From assembly GCF_008122205.1 (NCBI RefSeq), contig NZ_PHNJ01000007.1, positions 62,001 through 126,000 of the forward strand: a stretch of 64,000 nucleotides of DNA, written 5' to 3'. Source of the DNA: Natronococcus pandeyae (GTDB lineage: Archaea; Halobacteriota; Halobacteria; Halobacteriales; Natrialbaceae). Below are positions 8,996 to 18,237 of this stretch, one piece after another (within the stretch, counting starts at the first letter, position 1; every line of letters begins with the position of its first letter). The position numbers and the translations under genes were made by a program. Under the pieces are notes generated by a model. The model searched no databases, had not been told where the DNA came from, and saw nothing but the letters and a program-made list of their open reading frames with translations.

Positions 8996-9286
8996 TGACA
9001 TCCTCCTCGGCGTGAACACCGGGGTTTCCTCCGTGGGAGTCTCAGCCAGTCTATGACTCGCTGGAGGCAACATTCCCGTCCACGTGGACGGTACCCTCGA
9101 AGCCGGGCTCGATATGTTGGAGACTCAGGAGGAGCAGTAACACGTCGATTTCTTCCAGGCATGGACGCGATTCACGCCCGGCCTAAAGGCCGGGACTCTC
9201 TCGCTGTTGAAAGGTAGCACCGACAGTCTCGAGTGAGTCGTCGATACTCTCGAGTAAGCCGTGTCCCCTCCGTAGAGGGGATTTTT
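8996..9286 (-). mobile_element. Decayed IS605/IS1341-type end or MITE
   Basis: Read on the minus strand, the segment ends in GGAGGATGTCA (plus 8996 onward) preceded by a GC hairpin (CCTCGG/CCGGGG arms near 9004-9024). The same terminal layout occurs at 33069-33118. A second perfect hairpin (CCCGGCC taaa GGCCGGG, 9177-9194) lies at the other side. No intact tnpA or tnpB frame remains. It looks like a non-autonomous or decayed element whose ends resemble those of TnpB elements; the exact borders are uncertain. Confidence 0.5.
9265..9286 (+). terminator. Hairpin followed by T-run
   Basis: CCCCTC cgta GAGGGG (9265-9280) is followed by ATTTTTG. It could end transcripts entering from the mobile-element remnant and insulate the TetR promoter. 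Confidence 0.4.
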
Positions 9287-9329
9287 GCCGGTTAGAGCGA
9301 TCATAACCGTCTTCCGTGTCGAAGGTGAA

Positions 9330-9339
9330 TGAACGTTCA
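9330..9339. promoter_or_regulatory. Palindrome TGAACGTTCA, candidate TetR operator
   Basis: A perfect 10-bp palindrome overlaps the first possible ATG (9329) of the TetR gene and lies just before the second ATG (9344). Its place is suited to autorepression of the tetR-MATE operon. Confidence 0.45.
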
Positions 9340-9343
9340 ATCA

Positions 9344-9973
9344 ATGGGATCGACGAGCCTCTTCGAGGACGAGCCGGACGGCACCCAGGAGGCCATCATG
9401 CAGGCCACCTACCGTGCGCTCTGCGAACACGGCTACGCCGGGCTGACGATCCAGCGAATCGGCGACGAGTTCCCGAAGAGTAAGTCGCTCCTCTATCACC
9501 ACTACGACGGAAAGGACGCGCTCTTGCTCGAGTTTCTCTCGTTTATGCTCGAGCGCTTCGAGGCGACGATTCCGGATCGCGAGCACGACGACGCCCGTGA
9601 CCACCTCGAGGCGATCCTCGACCACGCGCTCCCGACAGACCTCGATTCCGAGCGGGCGGAGTTCAGGGCCGCGATGGTCGAACTGCGGGCACAGGCTGCG
9701 ACCGACGAGGCCTACCGCGAGCACTTCTCCCGGAACGACCGGTTCTTCCGTCGACGACTCGCCGCGGTCGTTCGCCGCGGAATCGAAGAGGGCGTCTTCC
9801 GGGACGTCGATCCGGAACGGGCGGCCGCGATGATGCTCTCGGCGATACACGGTGCGATGCAGGAGGAAGCGACGACCGACACCGAGCGAACCGCGGCTGT
9901 CCGAAACGAGCTGCGAGCCTACGTCGAGTCCCGTCTGGTCGCACCGGACGACGAATCGGAGGCGATCGAGTGA
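9344..9973 (+). CDS. TetR-family repressor, probable regulator of the MATE gene
   Basis: A 209-residue TetR-type DNA-binding protein. The HTH is visible near residues 15-60 (TQEAIMQATYRALCEHGYAG through IGDEFPKSKSLLYHHY, with the Tyr-rich end of the recognition helix). A helical ligand domain follows. I choose ATG 9344 over 9329 because the palindrome TGAACGTTCA covers the earlier ATG and would more likely be an operator. Its stop overlaps the start of the MATE transporter (GTGA at 9970-9973), so the two form a translationally coupled operon. The expected role is local repression of efflux, relieved by a drug-like ligand. Confidence 0.88.
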   Translation: MGSTSLFEDEPDGTQEAIMQATYRALCEHGYAGLTIQRIGDEFPKSKSLLYHHYDGKDALLLEFLSFMLERFEATIPDREHDDARDHLEAILDHALPTDLDSERAEFRAAMVELRAQAATDEAYREHFSRNDRFFRRRLAAVVRRGIEEGVFRDVDPERAAAMMLSAIHGAMQEEATTDTERTAAVRNELRAYVESRLVAPDDESEAIE

Positions 9974-11481
9974 GCCGAGATCGATCGGTCGACGTCATCA
10001 ACGGCGGACTGGTGTGGCCGCTGATCGTCCTTTCGGTGCCGATCGTCCTCACCAACCTGCTGATGGTCGGCTACAACCTCGCCGACACGTTCTGGGTCGG
10101 GCGTCTCGGTCAGGCTGGCGTCTCCGCGCTGTCGTTCTCGTGGGCGATCATCTTCCTGGTGATCAGCTTCGGGATCGGCTTCAACGTCGCGGGGACGGTA
10201 CTCGTCGCCCAGAACAAGGGCGCCGGCAACCTCGACGGGATCAGCCGCGTCGCCGGCCAGACGGTCACGTTCGTCTTCCTGCTCTCGATGCTCATCGGCA
10301 TCGTCGGATTTTTCCTCACGCCCTCGATGCTCCGGTTCATCGGCGCCGAACCGGGGACCCTGGAGTACGACTACGCCCTCGCGTACACTCGAACGGAGTT
10401 CGTCGGCATGCCGTTCATCTTCGCGTTCTTCGTCTTCCAGTCGCTGCTCCAGGGCTGGGGCGACACCCGAACGCCACTGTACCTGATGACCTTCAGCGTC
10501 GTGCTCAACGTCGCCATCGACCCGTTCTTCATTCTCGGGTTTCAGGACAACGTAATCTTCGCGTGGTTCGGTCTCGAGGCGCTCGAGGCGCGACTCTTCG
10601 CGCTCACGGGGTTCGACGGCTGGGCGGTACAAGGTGCGGCGTTCGCGACGATCCTCTCGCGCGGACTCGCCGCCGGAATCGGGATCTGGCTGTTGCTCTC
10701 GGGATCGGTCGGCATTCAGCTCACCCGGAGCGACTTCCGGCTCCGGATGGAGACCGTCAAACAGCTCGTCACGATCGGTGCGCCCGCGAGCATCGAGATC
10801 AGTACCAAGGCGTTCAGCGTGACGATTCTCACTGCGCTGGTCGCGCTGGCAGGTCCGACGGCGGTCGCCGGCTACGGTATCGGAACCCGCGTCACGTCGA
10901 TGGTCGTGCTGCCGGCACTCGGCCTCGCTCGCGGCGTCGAGACCCTCGTCGGGCAGAACCTCGGCGCCCGGCAGGTCGATCGCGCCAAGCGCGGCGTGTA
11001 CGCCGCGGCTGGACTCGTCGCCGGCTGTTTCCTCCTCTTCAGCGTCTTCGTCTACGCCCTCGCCGATCCGATCGTCGGCGTCTTCATCACTGGATCGGGT
11101 GCGACCGAGGTGACGGCGATCGGTGCCGAGTACCTGCGTATCATCTCCCTTTCGTTCGTCTTCCTCGGGGCCTTCTACATCGTTCAGGGTGCGTTCCGCG
11201 GCAGCGGAAGCACCCGGATCGCGATGGGATTCGCGATCATCGGCTTCATCGTTCTCCGCCCGTTGCTCGCCTACGGTCTCGCCGAACCCCTGGGGATGGG
11301 CGCCACCGGCGTCTTCATCGGCGACGCCCTGACGAACGTCCTCATCGTCGTCCTCGCCGGAGCGTACCTCCTTCGGGGCACGTGGACTGACAACGTGATC
11401 GAGGAGGGACCCGGTCCGGATCCGGAAATCGATGCCGGCGATCACCCGACGCCGGTGAGTGACGGGGTCGAGGACGACTAA
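9970..11481 (+). CDS. MATE-family multidrug efflux transporter
   Basis: A 503-residue membrane protein with about twelve hydrophobic segments in two related halves. Family features include the N-terminal LIVLSVPIVLTNLLMVGYNL with 'ADTFWVGRLG' in the first half and ASIEISTKAFSVTILTAL at the start of the second. MATE carriers export cationic drugs or metabolites by Na+ or H+ antiport. Translation starts at GTG 9970, overlapping the tetR stop by four bases. The C-terminus is acidic and cytoplasmic. The substrate cannot be read from sequence. Confidence 0.92.
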   Translation: MSRDRSVDVINGGLVWPLIVLSVPIVLTNLLMVGYNLADTFWVGRLGQAGVSALSFSWAIIFLVISFGIGFNVAGTVLVAQNKGAGNLDGISRVAGQTVTFVFLLSMLIGIVGFFLTPSMLRFIGAEPGTLEYDYALAYTRTEFVGMPFIFAFFVFQSLLQGWGDTRTPLYLMTFSVVLNVAIDPFFILGFQDNVIFAWFGLEALEARLFALTGFDGWAVQGAAFATILSRGLAAGIGIWLLLSGSVGIQLTRSDFRLRMETVKQLVTIGAPASIEISTKAFSVTILTALVALAGPTAVAGYGIGTRVTSMVVLPALGLARGVETLVGQNLGARQVDRAKRGVYAAAGLVAGCFLLFSVFVYALADPIVGVFITGSGATEVTAIGAEYLRIISLSFVFLGAFYIVQGAFRGSGSTRIAMGFAIIGFIVLRPLLAYGLAEPLGMGATGVFIGDALTNVLIVVLAGAYLLRGTWTDNVIEEGPGPDPEIDAGDHPTPVSDGVEDD

Positions 11482-11636
11482 CTTACAATCAGGAACACAT
11501 TATACGATAGGACAGGTCCTCGAGGCGGGACGAGAGTCGAGACCTGGGTTCGTGAGCACCGTGAGAAGGTGATGGTCGTGCGTAGTTGGACGGCAGGGAT
11601 GCGTTGGCCAGCGAGAACGAATCTCGACTATCGGGA

Positions 11637-12104
11637 TCAGGTGTCGTCGTCGTCGGTTTTGAGTTCGAACTGTTCGTTTTCGGCCACGGCGTTGAGAACG
11701 ATACTGGTGTTCGACTGGTTGATATCCGGGTCGGTGATCAGTGACTTGATCTGGTCGTTCATATCCTCGGTATCCTTGAACTTCCCGATCGCGATCACGT
11801 CGTAGTCGCCCGTCACCTCGTAGACGGAGGTCATTTGCCGGTGGTTTTTCAGGGTCTCGGTGATTTCGGGAAGTGCGGTACCCTCGGTTTTGAGCTGTAT
11901 CACGGCGGTTACGTCGTATCCAACGGCGTCGTAATCGACTATTGGTGTGTAACCCTGGATGACGTTTTCTTCCTCGAGATCGGAGAGGTGGTTCGAGACG
12001 GTAGTGACGGAAACGTCGAGTTCTTCGGCGAGGCTGCGAAGACTTGCGCGTCCGTTATCGAGCAGTTCGTCTACGAGATCCGTGTCCAGGTGTTCGTAGG
12101 TCAT
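11637..12104 (-). CDS. lrp: Lrp/AsnC-family transcription regulator
   Basis: 155 residues: an N-terminal winged-helix HTH ([20 protein letters not shown], near 22-41) and a C-terminal RAM/AsnC ligand domain (from about 62, [13 protein letters not shown]... through [15 protein letters not shown]). It closely resembles the haloarchaeal Lrp proteins that control amino-acid and central metabolism genes and are often encoded beside glutamine synthetase; no glnA is seen here. It is monocistronic, with a TAAACTT-like promoter about 30 bases upstream of the ATG at 12104. Confidence 0.9.
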   Translation of the reverse strand: MTYEHLDTDLVDELLDNGRASLRSLAEELDVSVTTVSNHLSDLEEENVIQGYTPIVDYDAVGYDVTAVIQLKTEGTALPEITETLKNHRQMTSVYEVTGDYDVIAIGKFKDTEDMNDQIKSLITDPDINQSNTSIVLNAVAENEQFELKTDDDDT

Positions 12105-12342
12105 TAGCAGGTTCGACGTACTCCCTCTACTAGAAGTTTACGAACATCCACCGAGTATTTATTCATCGTTCTGATTCGTAGGCGAGTGAGAGCCCACTCA
12201 CTACGTACATACACTATACGCCGTAATCAAACCGAGAACGATCCGGGGAGAGACTTCTTCACTCGGGCCGTCGCCACCGAACAGGATCATCGTCGACGTG
12301 TTTGGTCTCCGCGTCGGGACGGTACGCCGATCAAATCCACTA

Positions 12343-13317
12343 CTATCTCTTTCCGACAGGAACGTCTAGAGCGGCGCTGAGACGCTGAAAGAGTCCCTGC
12401 TGGGAACCAGCACTCTCGACGGTGTCGTACGCTGTGTCGAGCGTCTCGCTCCCTTTGAAGGCAAGCACCGTCAGTTCGGAGCCCTCCGCACGTGCTGCGA
12501 CCTCCCCCTCGACGGTTCCCGAGGTCGTAACGACGACCGGGTGAGCGTCGATCGAGTGCGCGAACGCACAGAACTCCTCGACGCTTTCGGCGTCGGGCGT
12601 CTCGTGGATGCTCACGATCCGCTGGTCGCCCATCAGCCCGTCCTCGGCGAGGACGTGAACCGATCGGGACTCCGTCTCGTCGGTAACGGTCGCGTCGATC
12701 TCCGTCTCGAATCGGCGTTCCTGTAACGCCTCCGTGACCGTCCGCAGGGCGGCTTTTTGCCGATCCACCCACTGCTTGCCGTTGGGGGTGAGAGTGTACT
12801 GATACAGTGCTCGTTCGGTCGCTTCCAGCGGCGGGACCATGGCGAAACACGATCGACACCAGAGTCGATCCTCGGGAACGGCGAACACCTCCGGACACTC
12901 GTTACAGACGTAGCGCTCCGTCTCGTCTACGTCCTCGGTCTGGAGATCCATCTCGCAGTCCGGACAGCGGAAGCCGTCCTCGGCGTCGAACTCCGCTTCG
13001 GGACCGGCGTATCCGCAGACGTGTTCCAGAACGGTCGTCTCGATGGCGTGTTCGGACTCACACGCCGGACAAACGGTGGTATACTGCAGGCCTTCGGTAG
13101 TACACTCCGGACAGACGTACACCTTCGAGACGAACTCGCTCGCCAACACCCCGCGGGCAGCGAAGCGATCGAGGACGTCCACCGGATCGCCGTCGGCATC
13201 GTCGAGGAGCCGCGTTACGTCCGGATAGCTGACAGCACCGTTGTCGGCAATTTCGGGCTCGAACGCGTCTTTTTCCGTGAGCGTATCGATCAACCGCAGT
13301 TCCCCTGGTGAAACCAT
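12343..13317 (-). CDS. TackOD1 zinc-binding output-domain protein
   Basis: A 324-residue cytosolic protein. The N-terminal 75 residues are helical (STAND/HTH-like). Residues 80-190 carry four Cys-x-x-Cys pairs (VCPEC, VCPAC, RCPDC, VCNEC plus WCRSC) with the LEHVCGYAGPEAEF signature of the TackOD1 metal-binding module. A C-terminal region (about 205-310) alternates strands and helices like a restriction-endonuclease or receiver-like fold (VHVLAEDGLMGDQRIVSIHE, VVVTTSGTVEGEVAARAEG). TackOD1 domains are output modules of archaeal signalling proteins; target and signal are unknown. It is divergently placed from the metallophosphoesterase gene (145-base gap). Confidence 0.75.
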   Translation of the reverse strand: MVSPGELRLIDTLTEKDAFEPEIADNGAVSYPDVTRLLDDADGDPVDVLDRFAARGVLASEFVSKVYVCPECTTEGLQYTTVCPACESEHAIETTVLEHVCGYAGPEAEFDAEDGFRCPDCEMDLQTEDVDETERYVCNECPEVFAVPEDRLWCRSCFAMVPPLEATERALYQYTLTPNGKQWVDRQKAALRTVTEALQERRFETEIDATVTDETESRSVHVLAEDGLMGDQRIVSIHETPDAESVEEFCAFAHSIDAHPVVVTTSGTVEGEVAARAEGSELTVLAFKGSETLDTAYDTVESAGSQQGLFQRLSAALDVPVGKR

Positions 13318-13462
13318 ATGTCTGTCCCTTCTGGGATTCCAATCGACCTATACGTTTGCCCTGATCGTCCGCCGATATCGCCGCGATCCTGTGGGAAGCG
13401 CAACACGAATCCGCACAGAGAGAAGGCAACACTTTTCGGGATAACGGCAGGCTCTGAGAACG

Positions 13463-14797
13463 ATGGCCACCGACACCGATGATCAGGTCTACTACGTGAT
13501 AAGCGACCTACACATCGGCGGCGACGAACAACTCGAGGAGGTCGAGTTTATCGAAGAGCTACTCGCGTTCCTCGAACGATTAGAGACGACCGACGAGAAC
13601 GCCGAGTTGATCATCAACGGCGATGCGTTCGGGCTCTGGGAGTTTACGACGGTCGAGGGTATCGAGAAGTTCGACGTGCTCGAGGAGACGTATCCGACAC
13701 TGTTCGAACAGTTCCGTGCGACCGGCGAGAATATCTCGATCACGCTGTTGCCGGGCAATCACGACCACGAACTCGCGGCGTACGACGAGTACGTCGAGCG
13801 GTTCGCTGCGTACAACGTCGACCTCGTCCAGGACCAGTCGATTTCCCGGTCGGTCGGCGAGCAGGCGATCCACTTCGAGCACGGTCACCAGCAAGATCCT
13901 AACAACCAGATCGAAGAGTGGGGGAACCCTCACGCGACGCCGCTCGGCTACTACTACAACACCCTCGTCACGAGTCGAGCGGGTCAGCTTTCCGACCGCG
14001 GGCGGTACAACTGGCTGAAGGACGTTCAGGCGGTCACCCCGACCGAACGGATGCCGGTCTGGCTCCTCTCGAAGTACTTCTACCGGGAGATGAACCCGCT
14101 GTTGCGCTACTCGCTGGTCCCGTTCCTGTTGCTGTTCAATATCAGCGCGATCCTCGCCGTGCTGGCAGGATTGGATCTCATGGGGGTCTGGTCGATGCCG
14201 GTCGATCGAACGGAAGCGTTCCTCAGTCAGTTCGGCAGAGCCGGCACGGCGGCCTGGTTCTTCCTCGCGCTCAATGCGACCGTCGCCGGCTTACTGCTGC
14301 TCGTGGGAATCCCGCTGTACTTCATCCGCCGGGATATCAGGAAGACCGTCGATCGCTTCGGGGTCTTCGAGACCGATCTGACCGTCGATTCCGAAGCACC
14401 GTACAGAGAAGCCGCCGCCGAAATCTTCGCCGAACAGCCGGAGAAAACGATATTCTGCTACGGCCACACTCACCGACCGACGCTTCAGGAGGTCGACGGA
14501 GGAATACTGGTCAACACCGGGACGTGGCTGAAGCGACTCCACCGTCGGGACGGTATCATCGGCATCCTGCCGCCCGTCTTCTACCCCTCCTACCAGTTAG
14601 CTGCCGTTCGCATCGCCCCCGAATCCGCGGGCGTGGCGGTGGAGTACGAGCAGATCACGAAGCCAAGTCCTGCGGCCGAGGACCTCACGCGCACCGAACG
14701 CTTCTTCACCGTCGGTCGAGAGCCCGTGCCAGAACTGCCCGACCGCTACGTCGTGGAAACGGAAGCGGATCAACCTATTCCAGAGACGGCCGAGTGA
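13463..14797 (+). CDS. Membrane-anchored metallophosphoesterase
   Basis: A 444-residue calcineurin-like phosphoesterase. Metal-ligand motifs are in order: D15LHIGG, INGDAFG (near 51), PGNHDHE (near 95), EHGHQQDPNN (near 138) and YGHTHRP (near 333). Two strongly hydrophobic segments (about 212-240 and 262-290) interrupt the catalytic domain between the fourth and fifth motifs, which would anchor it in the membrane with the active site most likely cytoplasmic. Such membrane-interrupted phosphoesterases occur in haloarchaea; the substrate (nucleotide, phospholipid or phosphoprotein) is unknown. The N-terminal 12 residues are polar with no signal peptide. Confidence 0.85.
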   Translation: MATDTDDQVYYVISDLHIGGDEQLEEVEFIEELLAFLERLETTDENAELIINGDAFGLWEFTTVEGIEKFDVLEETYPTLFEQFRATGENISITLLPGNHDHELAAYDEYVERFAAYNVDLVQDQSISRSVGEQAIHFEHGHQQDPNNQIEEWGNPHATPLGYYYNTLVTSRAGQLSDRGRYNWLKDVQAVTPTERMPVWLLSKYFYREMNPLLRYSLVPFLLLFNISAILAVLAGLDLMGVWSMPVDRTEAFLSQFGRAGTAAWFFLALNATVAGLLLLVGIPLYFIRRDIRKTVDRFGVFETDLTVDSEAPYREAAAEIFAEQPEKTIFCYGHTHRPTLQEVDGGILVNTGTWLKRLHRRDGIIGILPPVFYPSYQLAAVRIAPESAGVAVEYEQITKPSPAAEDLTRTERFFTVGREPVPELPDRYVVETEADQPIPETAE

Positions 14798-15062
14798 TCG
14801 GTCGACGTCTCGTGGGAGGTGCACAGGCTCCGTCTGCCTCGCGTTTCACACGGTCTCGACTGTTTCGTACTCGGCATCTTCGAAGCGCTGTCGCCGGCGG
14901 ACCCGTTCGAGCGAGTCCAGTAGTCGGCTCGAGGCGCCGCCGAGTTCGCAGCCAAGAGTCGTATCGATCCGTGAAGATCGTTTGTTGTGTCTCGAACCGA
15001 CCCAACGGTAAATTCTAGACACGAATAGTATACTGCATATTTGCATCTATACGATATGTAAG

Positions 15063-15073
15063 AAAGTATATAT
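15063..15073 (+). promoter_or_regulatory. TATA box of the 36-aa zinc protein
   Basis: AAAGTATATAT lies 24-34 bases before the ATG at 15097, the ideal distance for a leaderless haloarchaeal transcript. Confidence 0.6.
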
Positions 15074-15096
15074 CCTAGCGCCCGTCTCTGCACAGT

Positions 15097-15207
15097 ATGA
15101 CGCGTTACTCGAGCGATCGATGTTCCGACTGCGGCGGGCGGAAGATCGTCCGGGCCGATACCAGCATCTGGTGTCCCAACTGTGCGCTGTTCCGTCGGCC
15201 CGAGTAG
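15097..15207 (+). CDS. 36-residue two-CxxC zinc microprotein
   Basis: A short frame from ATG 15097 to TAG 15205-15207: MTRYSSDRCSDCGGRKIV followed by a linker and WCPNCALFRRPE. Two Cys-x-x-Cys pairs (C9/C12 and C26/C29) make a single zinc ribbon. A strong TATA box (15063-15073) stands at the right distance for leaderless transcription. Small zinc-finger proteins of this kind are abundant in haloarchaea and some affect motility, biofilm or stress phenotypes; a specific role here is unknown. It is too small for routine gene callers. Confidence 0.7.
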   Translation: MTRYSSDRCSDCGGRKIVRADTSIWCPNCALFRRPE

Positions 15208-15312
15208 GGACGGGACGACCCGGCCATCCTGTACTCCGTCCCAGAAATCCGCTTCCGCGAGCTTGGTATGAACGGCGACGAGTGTGCTCTCGAACCTGAC
15301 CGACGACCGGGG

Positions 15313-16278
15313 TTAGTCGTGAATCCCCATCGCGCTAATCTGTTCCTGATACCGGTTTCGGATCGTTACCTCGGTTACCTGAGCGACCTCGGCGACGACC
15401 CGCTGCGTCTTCTTTTCGTTACAGAGGAGAGCACTCGCATAGATTGCAGCCGCGGCGTATCCGGTCGGTGATTTGCCCGATAACATTCCCTGCTCGGCCG
15501 TCGTGTCGATAATTTCGTTCGCCTTCGCCTGTACTTCTTCGGAGAGATCGAGTTCAGAACAGAAGCGGGGGACGTACTTTTTCGGATCGACGGGCTCCAT
15601 CTCGAGATGGAGTTCCTGCGAGATATACCGATACGTGCGGCCGATCTCCATCCGATCGACGCGCGAGACCGCCGCGACTTCGTCCAGTGACCGCGGGATC
15701 CCCTCCATACGACAGGCCGCGTACAGTGTGCTCGTGGCGACGCCCTCGATCGAGCGGCCACGGATGAGGTCCTCGTTGAGCGCGCGTCGGTAGAGGACGC
15801 TGGCCACTTCCCGGACAGAGCGGGGAACGCCCAGGGCAGAGGCCATTCGATCGGTCTCGGAGAGCGCAAACTGAAGGTTGCGCTCGCCAGCGTCCTTCGT
15901 CCGGATTCGTTCCTGCCACTTGCGCAGCCGACTCATTTGATTCCGTTTCTCCGAGGAGAGCGAGCGCCCGTAGGCGTCTTTGTTCTTCCAGTCGATCGTC
16001 GTGGTGAGACCCTTGTCGTGCATCGTCTGGGTCGTTGGCGCCCCGACGCGGGATTTGCTGTCCCGTTCCGACTGGTTGAACGCTCGCCACTCCGGCCCGT
16101 GGTCGATCGCCTCCTCCTCGAGGATCAACCCGCAGTCCTCACAGCTGATTTCGCTCCCGTCGGAACTCCTGACGAGCGTGCTCGAATCACACTCGGGACA
16201 GGTCCGAGCACCCTCCTTCTCGGTCGTTTCCTCGTCGCTCACACTCTCACGTTCTCTTTCGCGAGTCGGCCGTTTCAT
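15313..16278 (-). CDS. tfb: Transcription initiation factor TFB
   Basis: A 321-residue TFIIB homologue that bridges TBP and RNA polymerase. An N-terminal zinc ribbon (CPECDSSTL and CEDCGLILEEEAIDHGPEWR) is followed by the B-finger/linker and two cyclin repeats (about 125-220 and 220-315), the first with the SIEGVATSTLYAACR and the second with the SPTGYAAAAIYASALL signature. I prefer ATG 16278 over GTG 16299: a TTTAAC-type box at 16308-16314 would start transcription near 16284. Haloarchaea carry several TFB copies with distinct regulons; which paralogue this is cannot be told. Confidence 0.95.
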   Translation of the reverse strand: MKRPTRERERESVSDEETTEKEGARTCPECDSSTLVRSSDGSEISCEDCGLILEEEAIDHGPEWRAFNQSERDSKSRVGAPTTQTMHDKGLTTTIDWKNKDAYGRSLSSEKRNQMSRLRKWQERIRTKDAGERNLQFALSETDRMASALGVPRSVREVASVLYRRALNEDLIRGRSIEGVATSTLYAACRMEGIPRSLDEVAAVSRVDRMEIGRTYRYISQELHLEMEPVDPKKYVPRFCSELDLSEEVQAKANEIIDTTAEQGMLSGKSPTGYAAAAIYASALLCNEKKTQRVVAEVAQVTEVTIRNRYQEQISAMGIHD

Positions 16279-16639
16279 CAGTTGATTGTAGAGAGTCACC
16301 CGAGACGGTTAAACACTTGGAGCAATCGTCCGAGTATCGAGTCGAATACACGCGAGTGCTACACCGAAGCGAGCGTTCGACACGCACACGTTCGTCGGGA
16401 ATCGCGGCGGGTCGCTATCAGAAGTCGTCGAAGAGTGGACCGCCACCCGTCGTAATCGTCCAGTACCAGGTACTCGAGCGATCACGTGGCCGTCGTGATG
16501 GCGGCAGTCGCGTTCGGAGTACGTAACTCGGGTAGCCTGCCGTTCGAAGGGGCTCGAGCGCCGCGTCACCGTCGTCGATCGCTTCGACGGTGACGATCGA
16601 GCGGCTTCCGCTCTCCCGGCCTGTGAGCTGGTGAGGACG
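16279..16639. other. Intergenic region 16279-16639 with a possible coding remnant
   Basis: On the minus strand, about 16434-16620 reads SIVTVEAIDDGDAALEPLR, then AGYPSYVLRTR, and ends TTGGGPLFDDF at a TGA, with no start codon. It may be the eroded end of a small alpha/beta protein. No family is assigned. The TFB promoter box is at 16308-16314. Confidence 0.3.
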
Positions 16640-17512
16640 TCACAGTGCGATGAGCGTGACCCCGACGACGGCGAGCACGGCAGCGACGAGCCGAAGTCGG
16701 AAGTAGCGCTCGCCGAGGAGGATCCCGCCGAGAACGACGGCGATGATCGCCTGCGTGTTGATGATCGGAGAGGCGATACTCGCTGGCAGCACCGCGAAGG
16801 CGAGCGTCGTGACGTGTTCGCCGAGCGCGACGATCGCACCGGCGGCGGCCAGTTTGGGAACGTCCTTGCGAACCGCTGTCGGCGGATTTCGGACCGCGTT
16901 CGGCAAGAGGACGATCCCAACGCCGAACAGTAACATCGGAACCCAGAGCGTTTCCGGGATGGCGAGTTCCTGTAGCGAGACGCGCTTTCCGAGGTCACTA
17001 ACCGCGTAACACATCGCACTCAGCAACGCGAGTTGTGCGGGTCGCGACCGTGCAGCTTTGACGAACGGCCGAAAGAACCCGCCGGGATCGTAGTTCGCGA
17101 CGTACACTGCAAGCGTCGCGACGACGACACCGCCGACCTGTAGCGGTGTGAGAAACTGGCCAAGTAAGACGATCTCGAGCGGGAGGACGAACATCGGGAC
17201 GATCTTGTTGATCGGCGTCACGTACGAGACGTCTCCCTCGGCGATTGCCTGCAAGAACAACACGAACGCGACGGCGGTCATGACTACGGTGAGTACGACG
17301 ATACCCAGTTCCGAGAGCCCCATGCCGTCGAACATGTCCCTCGAAAACTCCGTCTGCGTGACCATAACCGGGAGATACCAGGTAATAGCGAACGCGTTGA
17401 GGAGCACGGTTAGCGCCGCCGGCGGGTAGCCCGAGAACGAGCGTTTCAGCACATAAATATAGAAGCCCCACACGAACGCTGCAACGATCGCAAAGCCGAC
17501 CCCGGCATCCAT
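16640..17512 (-). CDS. EamA/DMT-family transporter
   Basis: A 290-residue integral membrane protein with about ten hydrophobic helices in two EamA repeats (1-140 and 155-290). The first repeat holds FVWGFYIYVLKRSFSGYPP and the second ends in IINTQAIIAVVLGGILLGERYF, the family's conserved helix with Gly and Glu. DMT carriers export or exchange small metabolites such as amino acids or nucleotide precursors. The start ATG at 17512 leads straight into helix 1. Neighbours give no substrate hint. Confidence 0.88.
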   Translation of the reverse strand: MDAGVGFAIVAAFVWGFYIYVLKRSFSGYPPAALTVLLNAFAITWYLPVMVTQTEFSRDMFDGMGLSELGIVVLTVVMTAVAFVLFLQAIAEGDVSYVTPINKIVPMFVLPLEIVLLGQFLTPLQVGGVVVATLAVYVANYDPGGFFRPFVKAARSRPAQLALLSAMCYAVSDLGKRVSLQELAIPETLWVPMLLFGVGIVLLPNAVRNPPTAVRKDVPKLAAAGAIVALGEHVTTLAFAVLPASIASPIINTQAIIAVVLGGILLGERYFRLRLVAAVLAVVGVTLIAL

Positions 17513-17649
17513 TACTCGGCTGGAGGGACAACCGATACATCAGTCGTTCGATCGGGAGACCGCTCGTGGTCGGTCGAAAATCGATAGCGATCGGACACGG
17601 GTATCGGCGTCGACCCCGAAATCGAGTCCACCGGGGCAGCGAACCCACA

Positions 17650-18000
17650 TTACGATGATGCGGGACCGTCGTCGACGAGTGCGACGCGCGTGTAGAGATC
17701 GAGCACGCTGCAGACGAGAACGGCGAGGGGGACGGCCACATCGGCGAACGCCGCCCCCTCGAGCCGAAGGATGGTGATCACGAGCGGGTCGGCGACCGTG
17801 CCGTCGAGGAAGATCGCTCCGGAACTGAGGAAGACGAGCGCGGCCGCGTACAGGACGGCCCAGCTGAGACCGCGCATCCACTGACGGGTGTACCAGTGTC
17901 CGGCGCCCGGGAAACACACCGCCAGAAGGTACGCTGGCCACGTCTTTACGCGTGCGACGACCGCGATCGAACGGCTCGCTGCAGATCGGGTCGTGGACAT
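17650..18000 (-). CDS. Small membrane protein, TM2-like
   Basis: A 116-residue protein when started at the ATG at 18000; a longer frame upstream is His/Arg-rich and not credible. A polar, basic N-terminus (MSTTRSAASRSIAVVARVKT) precedes three or four hydrophobic helices: WPAYLLAVCFPGAGHWYTRQ, WAVLYAAALVFLSSGAIF and ADVAVPLAVLVCSVLDLYTRV. The 'PGAGHWYxRxxxRGL' sequence resembles TM2-type small membrane proteins. No known function. It is not clearly in an operon. Confidence 0.65.
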   Translation of the reverse strand: MSTTRSAASRSIAVVARVKTWPAYLLAVCFPGAGHWYTRQWMRGLSWAVLYAAALVFLSSGAIFLDGTVADPLVITILRLEGAAFADVAVPLAVLVCSVLDLYTRVALVDDGPASS

Positions 18001-18237
18001 GGTGCTATCGCCTCCGGACGGACGTGAGCAGGTGGTCGTCGAGAGACGGTATGAGTGGGATCGATGGTGCCTCCATAGCATGCGTATCCAGACTCGGCCT
18101 CAAAAACGTCAGTCAGACGGACGTACGACGCTGCGGAGGCCGTGCCGGCGGATCGCTATCGAGCGACGGCAGGCGAGACGGCGACACCGCGGGACGGCGC
18201 CGACCCGACGAGAGAACTGTGCGGTGACGCGAGTCGC

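Noticed and set aside
16434-16620. Small minus-strand coding remnant ending TTGGGPLFDDF
   Set aside because: No start codon and no recognised family; mentioned only in the region note.
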